Assembly: GCF_004005565.1 (NCBI RefSeq)
Contig: NZ_SADD01000001.1
Location: forward strand, 1,364,001 to 1,428,000
DNA: 64,000 bases
Reading direction: 5' to 3'
From: Lujinxingia sediminis
Lineage (GTDB): Bacteria; Myxococcota_A; Bradymonadia; Bradymonadales; Bradymonadaceae
Of this stretch, positions 57,515 to 64,000 are shown in pieces. A model generated the notes under the pieces. It was not told where the DNA came from. It saw only the letters and a program-made list of their open reading frames with translations, and did no database searches. The position numbers were made by a program, and so were the translations under genes. Positions within the stretch are counted from its first letter, which is position 1. Every line of letters starts with the position of its first letter.

Positions 57515-58315
57515 TTAAGCATCGGAGCTGAGCGTGCCGTCGAGGCGAAAGAGCCGGCGAGTGTTCTCGGAGCACCGCGCTACGAGCCGCTCGGGAGGTT
57601 GGTGAAGCGCGGCGGCAACCGCCCTGGCCACCTCAAAAAGATCTGCGGGCTCGGAGCGCTCGTGTGCCGATTGACCTGGAGTCGGACCATCGGGGCAATC
57701 CGTCTCCAGGTGCATCCGTTCGAGCGGCACCTGTTGGACAACCGCTCGAAGTTTCTCGGGATTTCGAGCCAGACGACCTCCCACTGAGATATCGAGGCCG
57801 TGCATCAAAAAAAGCGGCACCTGGCGCGCCGACCCACTGTAACCGTGCATGATCCCGCCGGCCGGAGAGGACCCCTCTCGTCGCAGCAGATCGTGGAGCG
57901 TGCTGTGGCAGCGCACTGCGTGCAACACCACCGGGAGCTTTCGCTCTCTCGCCATTCGCAGCTGCTCAGAACAGGCGCGAAGTTGCAGCGCACGGGCCTC
58001 CCTTTCGGTCGCCCGCACGAAGTCGAGCCCGAATTCGCCGACCGCCGCCCAACCTTCCTCATCCAGGGCGTCCTCAAGCAACGCCAACTCGCGAGTCAGC
58101 GCGTCAGCGCCCATGGCATCGACCGCCCAGGGATGCACCCCGGCGCAGATCGCCACGCCGGGATGAACGCCCATGTGCTTGAGCTCGGTGCGACGGCGAT
58201 GATCGTAGTCGGCCACCACAAGACCCTGCACCCCGGCCATGACGGCCCGTGCGAGCGCCTCGTCACGATCGGCGTCAAAGGCCTCAAAATGCAGGTGGCA
58301 ATGCGCATCGATCAT
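57515..58315 (-). CDS. TatD-family metal-dependent hydrolase (DNase-like)
   Basis: 266 aa from ATG 58315. The TIM-barrel metallohydrolase set is visible: DAHCHLHF (two His), GVHPWAV, VGEFGLDF (Glu), VVLHAVRCHS (His), MHGYSG (His) and LETDCPDG (Asp). Family members act as 3'-5' exonucleases or D-aminoacyl-type hydrolases in DNA repair and quality control. The CH after Cys7 and the GYSG motif are standard. The usual Glu in G-x-I-G-E-(C/I)-G-L-D is Glu in VGEFGLDF. Adjacent genes give no more detail. Confidence 0.9.
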   Translation of the reverse strand: MIDAHCHLHFEAFDADRDEALARAVMAGVQGLVVADYDHRRRTELKHMGVHPGVAICAGVHPWAVDAMGADALTRELALLEDALDEEGWAAVGEFGLDFVRATEREARALQLRACSEQLRMARERKLPVVLHAVRCHSTLHDLLRREGSSPAGGIMHGYSGSARQVPLFLMHGLDISVGGRLARNPEKLRAVVQQVPLERMHLETDCPDGPTPGQSAHERSEPADLFEVARAVAAALHQPPERLVARCSENTRRLFRLDGTLSSDA

Positions 58316-58327
58316 CACCTGCCCCTT

Positions 58328-59083
58328 TTAGCTTTCGCCATGCTCAAAGGAGCCGACAAAGGCCTCAAATCCTGCGGCCTTCGCGTCGATCAGGGGCTTG
58401 GGCCCGACCATGCGGAAGAAGAAAAGCCCCTGGGAGGTCTCGGCGATCGCGCCCAGCATTCGCTGCGCGTCGCGTGGCCCCTGCCCGCCCATCGCCATAC
58501 CGGCGTCGTAGGTCCCGGAGGCATCCACGGTGTGCACCTTCACACCGTTAACCTCTCGCTCGGCAAAGGTCGCCGCAGGGCCGTCATGAAACTGCCCGGC
58601 CCAACGCTCCAGGTTGGCCTCCACGCCGCCACCACCGCCCGGGCCGAAGTAGAAAACGACCAGCTCGGCCGGCTCCTGCCCCGCTTCACCGGAGATGCTA
58701 TACTGAGCCTGACGCATCGCGTTGGTAGGCAGCTGGGGCTGCCAGCCTTCCGGTGCCTGCCAGCGAATCGGCCCGACCGTACCGTACTCCTGAGGCGACA
58801 TACGCGGGACCTGAGGCGCGGGCACGCCCCCGATCATCTCACCGCCCTGCCCTCCCTGCTGTCCCATCGGAGGATGCCCGGGTGGAAGTTCCGTGCCCTC
58901 GACCGGCCCCAGTCCGCCGGAGCTGCCCTGTGTAGCCTGCGCCGCAGCGGCTCCCCCCGCGTTCTGCGAGGGGGCCGATGCCGACGCGCTCACCGAGGGC
59001 GCGCCCTCAAAGGGGTCGTCCTCGCAGCCTGCAAGGCCCAGCGCCACAACCAGCGCCATCGAGCCCAACGTTACCTTTTTCAT
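58328..59083 (-). CDS. Lipoprotein of unknown function
   Basis: 251 aa from ATG 59083 (AGGT 8 bases upstream; an in-frame GTG at 59089 is possible). Lipobox ALGLAGC gives a lipidated Cys followed by EDDPF. A low-complexity Ser/Ala/Gly/Pro/Gln/Met linker of about 90 residues precedes a domain from about 105 onward (GTVGPIRWQAPEGWQPQLPTNAMRQAQYSI, PAELVVFYFGPGGGG, VNGVKVHTVDASGTYDAG, GLFFFRMVGPKPLIDAKAAGFEAFVGSF). That is the pattern of a small alpha/beta lipoprotein domain in which a predicted signal is compared with a threshold, but I cannot assign it. Nine bases separate it from tatD. Confidence 0.8.
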   Translation of the reverse strand: MKKVTLGSMALVVALGLAGCEDDPFEGAPSVSASASAPSQNAGGAAAAQATQGSSGGLGPVEGTELPPGHPPMGQQGGQGGEMIGGVPAPQVPRMSPQEYGTVGPIRWQAPEGWQPQLPTNAMRQAQYSISGEAGQEPAELVVFYFGPGGGGGVEANLERWAGQFHDGPAATFAEREVNGVKVHTVDASGTYDAGMAMGGQGPRDAQRMLGAIAETSQGLFFFRMVGPKPLIDAKAAGFEAFVGSFEHGES

Positions 59084-59214
59084 GATCACTACCTGAACTT
59101 AAAGTTTGGAATCGTCATCGGCGTCTGATGCGCCGGCACTTCGATTGCGCTGCAACACAGCGCCAGCGCAACCCTTAACACCCGGTCGGGCATTCCCCCA
59201 AGTCGGCTTCTGCC

Positions 59215-60876
59215 TCACATCAACAGGTTGCTTGCGTCATAGTCGTGGATCTGGGAGTCGCCGCTGATCGAAAGCTGCGCAAATTGATTAAACCCGGTGC
59301 GCATATCGGTGGCCCTGACGCTGAGCATGCCGTTGGTATCGACCTCAAAGGTCACCTCAATCTGCACCTCTTCGCGCGGCCCCGGGGGAATGTCGGTCAG
59401 CTCCAAGACGCCAAGCTGCTGATTGTCCTCGATGCGTCGGCTGTTGCCCGAGTAGATCGGAAGCACCACCCGGGTCTGATCGTCGCGCGACGTCGAGAAG
59501 TAGCGGGAGCGCTCCAGTGGGAGTTGTCCGTTGCGCTCAATAATAATGTCCATCACGCCGCCGACCGTCGCCACACCCAGGGCGTGGGGGGTGACGTCGA
59601 TGAGCAGCGGGCCGGCCTGAGCGCCCTGCTCGACTGCATCGATCTCTTCGAGCCAGCTCTCATCGAGCTCCTCGATGCCCTCCTCAAAACCTGCGAGCGC
59701 CGGAATCGCCGGCATCGGTGCCGGCGCGGCCTGCTCTTGCACCATCGACGCGCCGAAAACCGCAGCACCGACAGCGACCACCTCGTCCGGATCAATGCCC
59801 AACACCGGCTCGCGGTTAAAGAACTCCCTGGCCCGTCGCTGCACCAGCGGCACCCGCGTCGAGCCTCCAACGAGCACCAGGTGGTCGATCTCCGCGCGCT
59901 GCAACCCCGCGCTGCGCAGGGCGTCTTCGCAGGTTGTCAGGCTCTGGTCGACGATGTCGGAGCAGCGTTTCTCGAAGTTGTCGCGGGTCAGCGAGAAGTC
60001 GAGTTCCAGCTCGGTCACCGTGCCCGGGATGGTCTCACGGATCATCATGCGCACGGCGTCCTGCTGGCTCAGACCTTTTTTGATCTCCTCGGCGTAGACA
60101 CGCAGACGCTGACGCACCAGGTCATCGGCCGAGAGATCGACGTGGTGCTGGCGTTCAAACGCGTTGAGGATCGCACTGACCAGCCGAAAATCGAAGTCGT
60201 CCCCTCCCAGATAGCTGTTCCCCGCGGTGGAAAGCACCTCAAAGACGTTGCCGCGAAGCTCCAGCAGCGTCACATCAAAGGTGCCTCCGCCAAAGTCGTA
60301 GATCGCCACGCGCTCGCGCCTATCACTGCCGTAACCGTAGGCCAGGGCCGCGGCGGTAGGCTCATTGATCAGGCGGAGCACTTCGAGCCCGGCGAGTTCC
60401 CCGGCGCGTTTCGTGGCGCGCCGCTGCGCCTCATCGAAGTTTGCCGGAACCGTGATCACGGCGCGGGTCACCGGCTGCCCCAGATAGTCCTCGGCCAGCC
60501 CTTTGAGATAGTGCAGAACCCGCGCGCCGATACCCTCAGGCGGATGAAGTTGCTGCTGCACCTGGATGCGCGGCGTGTTGTCCTCCGCCGGAATGATCGG
60601 AAAAGGGAAGAGCCCCATCAACATCTTGATCTCGGGGCTATCGTACGGACGCCCGATCAGACGTTTGGCGCTGAAGACCGTGTTCATCGGATCGCTGAGT
60701 CGATAAGGGCGCGCGTCGTTTCCGACGATGGCCTGCCCGCCCGTCATCAAATGAACGATCGACGGATGCACGCGGCGCCCCTGCGCGTCCGGGATCACGA
60801 TCGCCTCCCCCTCCAGCACCACCGAGATCACGGAGTTCGAGGTTCCAAGGTCGATCCCTGCGACAATCTCCGACAT
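59215..60876 (-). CDS. Lidless Hsp70 (DnaK-like) chaperone
   Basis: 553 aa from ATG 60876 (AGGAG six bases upstream). The ATPase domain is complete: GIDLGTSNSVISV, ITVPANFDEAQRRAT, LRLINEPTAAALAYGYG, IYDFGGGTFDVTLLE, GNSYLGGDDFDFRLV, LVLVGGSTRVPLVQ, EVVAVGAAVFGA. Instead of the short DVLLLDVTPLSLGI linker, an acidic insert at 380-422 precedes PLLIDVTPHALGVATVGG. The beta-sandwich substrate domain follows and the protein stops at SNLLM, so the alpha-helical lid (about 80-100 residues in DnaK) is absent. ATP hydrolysis and peptide binding are predicted, with weaker trapping than DnaK. No dnaJ or grpE nearby, and housekeeping dnaK is expected elsewhere. Confidence 0.93.
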   Translation of the reverse strand: MSEIVAGIDLGTSNSVISVVLEGEAIVIPDAQGRRVHPSIVHLMTGGQAIVGNDARPYRLSDPMNTVFSAKRLIGRPYDSPEIKMLMGLFPFPIIPAEDNTPRIQVQQQLHPPEGIGARVLHYLKGLAEDYLGQPVTRAVITVPANFDEAQRRATKRAGELAGLEVLRLINEPTAAALAYGYGSDRRERVAIYDFGGGTFDVTLLELRGNVFEVLSTAGNSYLGGDDFDFRLVSAILNAFERQHHVDLSADDLVRQRLRVYAEEIKKGLSQQDAVRMMIRETIPGTVTELELDFSLTRDNFEKRCSDIVDQSLTTCEDALRSAGLQRAEIDHLVLVGGSTRVPLVQRRAREFFNREPVLGIDPDEVVAVGAAVFGASMVQEQAAPAPMPAIPALAGFEEGIEELDESWLEEIDAVEQGAQAGPLLIDVTPHALGVATVGGVMDIIIERNGQLPLERSRYFSTSRDDQTRVVLPIYSGNSRRIEDNQQLGVLELTDIPPGPREEVQIEVTFEVDTNGMLSVRATDMRTGFNQFAQLSISGDSQIHDYDASNLLM

Positions 60877-61227
60877 GTGCATCTCCTGCGAGTTCAGTCC
60901 GACTTCATCTTACGGGCCCCGCAGACGCCGGAGCCACGCACATCGGCGGGGATGGTGCCACAGCCCGGCTATAGCGGCCAACCTCGACGTGGTAATGCGA
61001 CGCGTCACACGCCTACACGGCTCCTTGACCCGAACAGCGGCGAGTTGAAGATCGCTCCGCGAACTCGCGCGGAGCCGGGGTTGCCGACTTGGGCCGGGTT
61101 CGCTATGAAAGGGGGTCTTTGCGCCGCCTGATTTTTGTGGCGCTACGCTGTGTATCAACCCGAAACGGACGCCCTCTTCCCTCAACATCTGCAGGGCGGC
61201 CCCCGTAACTTATCTGGAGTCTCCATC
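60877..61227. other. Divergent intergenic region Hsp70 / EtfD-like gene
   Basis: 351 bases. It carries the promoters of the lidless Hsp70 (minus) and the EtfD-like gene (plus). One perfect inverted repeat, GCTCCGCG (61054-61061) / CGCGGAGC (61068-61075), with a 6-base loop lies near the centre and could be an operator. I see no CIRCE element and no heat-shock promoter I can support, and no gene or RNA. Confidence 0.55.
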
Positions 61228-63300
61228 GTGGACAGCTTCCTCGAACTCAGCACGGGTCATCAATGGTTCCGCGTGGTCCTGGGCATCTGCGTGCTCGTGG
61301 GCTTTGGCTTTGCGGCCCGCACCGTTTACTGGCTTCTGCGCTATGTCGCCGCCGGCCAGGGTGACCTCAAAACCAGTCAGATCCCCGAGCGCATCAAAGG
61401 CATCATCACCCAGGTTCTTGGCCAGGCGCGCGTGATCGCCGAACCGGCCGGAGTCCTGCACCTCTTTATTTTCTGGGGCTTCCTGATCCTTCAGCTGGAA
61501 ACGCTGGAGTACATCGCGCGTGCCTTTAAGTGGGACTTTCACCTGAGCGCATTTATTGGCCGTGCCGGCTACAACGGCGCGCTCTTCATGCAGGATGTCT
61601 TTGGCTTCCTGGTGCTTGTGGCGATTTTGATGTCGGCGTTCCGCCGTTACGTCATCCGCCCCAAACACTCCCTGCAGTCGGTGGACGGCGCCGTGATCAT
61701 CGCGCTTATCGCGTCATTGATGATCACCAAGTTTATCGCCAATGGTGCCGAGATCGCCTTTATCAGCGTGGAGAACCAGGCGCATGACGCGCAGTGGACC
61801 CCGGTGGCACTTTTCACCTCCACGATCCTGCAGAGCCTGGGTGCCTCGCCGCAGTCTGAGGGCATGTTCTGGATCTACCACGTCTCCTACTGGCTCCACA
61901 TCGGCATCGTTGTGGCCTTTGCCAACTACATTCCCTTCGGCAAGCACCTGCACCTGATCGGGGCGATTCCCAACATCTTCTTCCGCAAGCTCGAGCCCTC
62001 CGGCGCGCTCTACCCCATCGACATGGAAGACGAGAATGTGGAGTCCTTCGGGGCGGCCCGCGTTGAAGATCTGCGCTGGAAGCAGCTCCTCGACACCTAC
62101 GCCTGCACCGAGTGCGGACGCTGCGAGCATTACTGCCCGGCGTACAACACCGGCAAGGCGCTCAACCCGATGGCCGTGATCCACAACATCAAAGAGCACC
62201 TTCGCGAGAAAGGCGTTGCTGCGATCCGGGGAAACAACCCGGAGGCCGCCGAGGAGTTCCCCCCTCTGGCCGGGGGTATCATCACCAAAGAAGAGCTGTG
62301 GGCCTGCACCACCTGCGGGGCGTGCGTGGCCAACTGCCCGGTCTACATTGAGCACGTCGATACCATCGTCGACATGCGCCGCTATCTGGCGCTGATGGAA
62401 TCGGACTTCTCGGCGGAGGTCGGTCGCACCTTCCGCAACATGGAGAACAACTCCAACCCCTGGGGCATCTCCTCGTCCTACCGCGCCGACTGGGCCGAAG
62501 GTCTCGACATCCCCCTGATGAGCGAGATGACCTCGGCTCCGGACTACCTCTTCTTCGTGGGCTGCGCCGGAAGCTTCGACGACCGCCAGAAGAAAGTGAC
62601 CCAGGCCTTCGCCAAGATCCTTCGTTCGGCAGGCGTCTCGGTGGCGATCCTGGGGCCGGAAGAGGCCTGCACCGGCGACCCTGCCCGTCGTATCGGTAAC
62701 GAGTACCTCTACTGGATGCTCGCGACTCAGAACATCGAGACGATGAACAGCTACGGGGTCACCAAAATCATCACCACCTGCCCCCATTGCTTCCACACCA
62801 TCGGCAAAGAGTACCCGCAGCTGGGCGGACACTACGAGGTGCTCCACCACACCGCGCTGCTCAATGAGCTGATTCAGCATCAGCGCATTCAGCTCAAGCC
62901 CTCGGCGACGATGAAGGTCACCTACCACGACTCCTGCTACATCGGGCGCTGGGACAACAGCTACTCCAACCCCCGTGAGGTGCTTCAGTCTGTGCCCGGG
63001 GTGGTCATGCAGGAGATGGATCTTAATAAGAAGCAGAGCTTCTGCTGCGGCGCCGGTGGCGGCCGTATGTGGATGGAAGAGACCGAAGGCAAGCGCGTTA
63101 ACATCGAGCGCACCGACCAGGCCCTGGCCACCACGCCGGACGCCATCGCGGTCAACTGTCCCTTCTGCCTGACGATGTTCGACGACGGCCTCAAGAACCG
63201 CGGTGCCGACGAAGTCAAACTGCTCGACCTGGCCGAGATCATCGCAGAAAACCTCGTGGAAACCGCTCCCGAGGAGACGATTGAGGCGGCGGCAGAGTAA
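61228..63300 (+). CDS. EtfD/HdrD-like membrane iron-sulfur oxidoreductase
   Basis: 690 aa from GTG 61228 (GGAG 8 bases upstream). The N-terminal third has five TM helices in the pattern of a b-type cytochrome subunit such as nitrate reductase gamma, with His in VLHLFIFWGF and SYWLHIGIVV as candidate heme ligands. Two ferredoxin motifs follow: CTECGRCEHYCP and CTTCGACVANCP. The C-terminal part has two CCG-type domains, with CPHCF, SCYIGRWDN and SFCCGAGGGRM. This architecture is the membrane-bound ETF:menaquinone oxidoreductase (EtfD/FixC-replacing) found in Deltaproteobacteria. It would move electrons from acyl-CoA dehydrogenases via ETF to quinone; etfAB is not in the window. Confidence 0.93.
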   Translation: MDSFLELSTGHQWFRVVLGICVLVGFGFAARTVYWLLRYVAAGQGDLKTSQIPERIKGIITQVLGQARVIAEPAGVLHLFIFWGFLILQLETLEYIARAFKWDFHLSAFIGRAGYNGALFMQDVFGFLVLVAILMSAFRRYVIRPKHSLQSVDGAVIIALIASLMITKFIANGAEIAFISVENQAHDAQWTPVALFTSTILQSLGASPQSEGMFWIYHVSYWLHIGIVVAFANYIPFGKHLHLIGAIPNIFFRKLEPSGALYPIDMEDENVESFGAARVEDLRWKQLLDTYACTECGRCEHYCPAYNTGKALNPMAVIHNIKEHLREKGVAAIRGNNPEAAEEFPPLAGGIITKEELWACTTCGACVANCPVYIEHVDTIVDMRRYLALMESDFSAEVGRTFRNMENNSNPWGISSSYRADWAEGLDIPLMSEMTSAPDYLFFVGCAGSFDDRQKKVTQAFAKILRSAGVSVAILGPEEACTGDPARRIGNEYLYWMLATQNIETMNSYGVTKIITTCPHCFHTIGKEYPQLGGHYEVLHHTALLNELIQHQRIQLKPSATMKVTYHDSCYIGRWDNSYSNPREVLQSVPGVVMQEMDLNKKQSFCCGAGGGRMWMEETEGKRVNIERTDQALATTPDAIAVNCPFCLTMFDDGLKNRGADEVKLLDLAEIIAENLVETAPEETIEAAAE

Positions 63301-63543
63301 CGCGGCCGCCACGTAAGACCCGGCCGGGGGGGGGGCGCGCGGGCGCCCCCCCCCCCCCCCACCCCCCCCCCCCCCCACCGGAGGGGGGGGGGGCCGAGTA
63401 CCGCGGCCGCCCCGTCCCCCCCGGCCGGGGCGCGCGCGCGCGCGCGCCCCGGCCCCCTCGAACGCCGCCGAAGCATCGCTGAGGCGGCGCTCTCGCTTAA
63501 ACGCCCTGCGCGCCTCACCGGCGCCACACCCCCTGGAGACGCC
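63301..63543. other. Low-complexity GC tract, probable assembly fault, upstream of glyA
   Basis: 243 bases. Long runs of G and C (63326-63376 and 63382-63393), a CG dinucleotide run (63429-63447) and almost no A or T over about 130 bases. The segment starting at 63396 repeats the one starting at 63295 with A/T positions replaced (GAGTA.CGCGGCCGCC.CGT...CCCGGCCGGGG), so it reads like a corrupted second copy. Ordinary sequence resumes near 63459. Any promoter or leader of glyA in this gap cannot be trusted. Confidence 0.75.
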
Positions 63544-64000
63544 ATGACCTACCTTTCCCCCGAGATGCAACAGGCCGATCCGGAAGTCTTCGAGATCCTC
63601 GAAGCGGAAGATCAGCGCCAGCACAACACCGTGCGCCTGATCGCCAGCGAAAACTACACCTCCAAGGCGGTGATGGAGGCCACCGGGAGCCGGCTCACTA
63701 ACAAGTACAGCGAGGGCTACCCGGGCAAGCGCTACTACCAGGGCCAGGAGAATACCGACCGCATCGAACGCCTGGCCTGTGAGCGCGCAAAGGCTCTTTT
63801 TGGAGCCGACCACGTCAACATCCAGCCTTATAGCGGCTCCCCGGCAAACCTGGCGGCCTTCTACGCGCTGCTGGAGCCCGGCGATAAAGTTCTTGGCATG
63901 GGACTTCCCTTCGGCGGGCATCTGACCCACGGATGGAAGGTGAGCTTCTCGGGACGCTTCTACGACGCGCACGCCTACGCGGTGGATCCGACCACCGAGC
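63544..64000 (+). CDS. glyA: Serine hydroxymethyltransferase, 5' part
   Basis: Open to the right edge; about 152 N-terminal residues are visible (full length would be about 415). PLP enzyme converting serine and tetrahydrofolate to glycine and methylene-THF. The frame reads [24 protein letters not shown] then [43 protein letters not shown], where LIASENYTS and [14 protein letters not shown] are SHMT signatures, followed by [25 protein letters not shown] and [16 protein letters not shown] 5 bases upstream of ATG 63544 supports the start. Confidence 0.95.
   Translation, partial: MTYLSPEMQQADPEVFEILEAEDQRQHNTVRLIASENYTSKAVMEATGSRLTNKYSEGYPGKRYYQGQENTDRIERLACERAKALFGADHVNIQPYSGSPANLAAFYALLEPGDKVLGMGLPFGGHLTHGWKVSFSGRFYDAHAYAVDPTTE

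Noticed and set aside
61714-63972. Long open frame on the minus strand (about 750 codons)
   Set aside because: It lies antisense to the well-supported EtfD-like gene and glyA and crosses the corrupted GC tract; its translation is Gly/Val/Asp/His-rich codon-shadow sequence with no family motif.

Overview
The window is GC-rich, gene-dense chromosomal DNA from a Gram-negative bacterium. It encodes BamA, Skp, LolD/LolE-type lipoprotein export, several lipoproteins and paired outer-membrane beta-barrel proteins of the type common in myxobacteria. It also carries a Hanks-type Ser/Thr kinase with a C-terminal membrane anchor, a PP2C phosphatase fused to a cyclic-nucleotide-binding domain, and an EtfD-type membrane iron-sulfur oxidoreductase. 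Together these suggest a deltaproteobacterial/Myxococcota lineage, possibly Bradymonadia. That placement is inference from gene content; no 16S gene or other phylogenetic marker was compared. I see no rRNA, tRNA, CRISPR array, insertion sequence or prophage.

Layout. Bases 1-9.8 kb: the 3' part of a secreted protein, galT-glgA, an acyl-CoA carboxylase beta subunit, citrate synthase and a GT39-like membrane glycosyltransferase. Bases 10-11.4 kb: a lytic transglycosylase overlapping pgsA. Bases 11.4-20.3 kb (minus strand): a tightly overlapping operon TPR protein > Ig-like/TM protein > DUF4350 protein > MoxR AAA+ ATPase > DUF58 protein. Bases 20.3-27.7 kb: two paralogous beta-barrel proteins, ftsY and smc. 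Bases 27.8-31.6 kb: an accessory island with a cytochrome P450, a 67-aa membrane protein, an asparagine-synthetase-like cyclase and a 67-aa precursor-like peptide. Bases 31.6-35 kb: a solitary adenine methyltransferase and a Ser/Thr kinase. Bases 34.9-44.4 kb (minus): udk, an EPND-repeat lipoprotein, skp, bamA, lolD, a lolE-like gene and prfB, i.e. an envelope-biogenesis operon headed by release factor 2. Bases 44.7-48 kb: eno with two overlapping upstream genes of unknown function. Bases 48-55.5 kb: the PP2C-cNMP gene, carA, pyrB, lepB, lepA. Bases 55.8-60.9 kb: a lipoprotein with Ca-loop-like repeats, tcdA, tatD, another lipoprotein and a lidless Hsp70. Bases 61.2-64 kb: the EtfD-like gene, a GC-only low-complexity stretch that looks like an assembly fault, and the 5' end of glyA.

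The most notable system is at 29.6-31.6 kb. Directly after the cyclase-like gene, behind a strong ribosome-binding site, lies a 67-aa peptide. Its middle matches the lasso-peptide leader spacing (Y, P at +3, aliphatic at +5, G at +9, hydrophobic at +11, then a residue at the usual Thr -2 position). Placing the cleavage site by that register gives a core starting with Gly1 and carrying Asp8, the geometry of an 8-residue lasso macrolactam ring. No lasso B1 (RRE) or B2 (protease) gene is in the window; instead a P450 and a small membrane protein sit divergently next door. This is a candidate unusual, B-less lasso-type RiPP locus.

Other points: prfB carries the classic +1 programmed frameshift site, with its own SD-like stimulator. 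SMC, FtsY and the LolE-like permease each carry lineage-type acidic insertions or repeats. The gene just upstream of eno looks like a catalytically dead JAMM/MPN protein.
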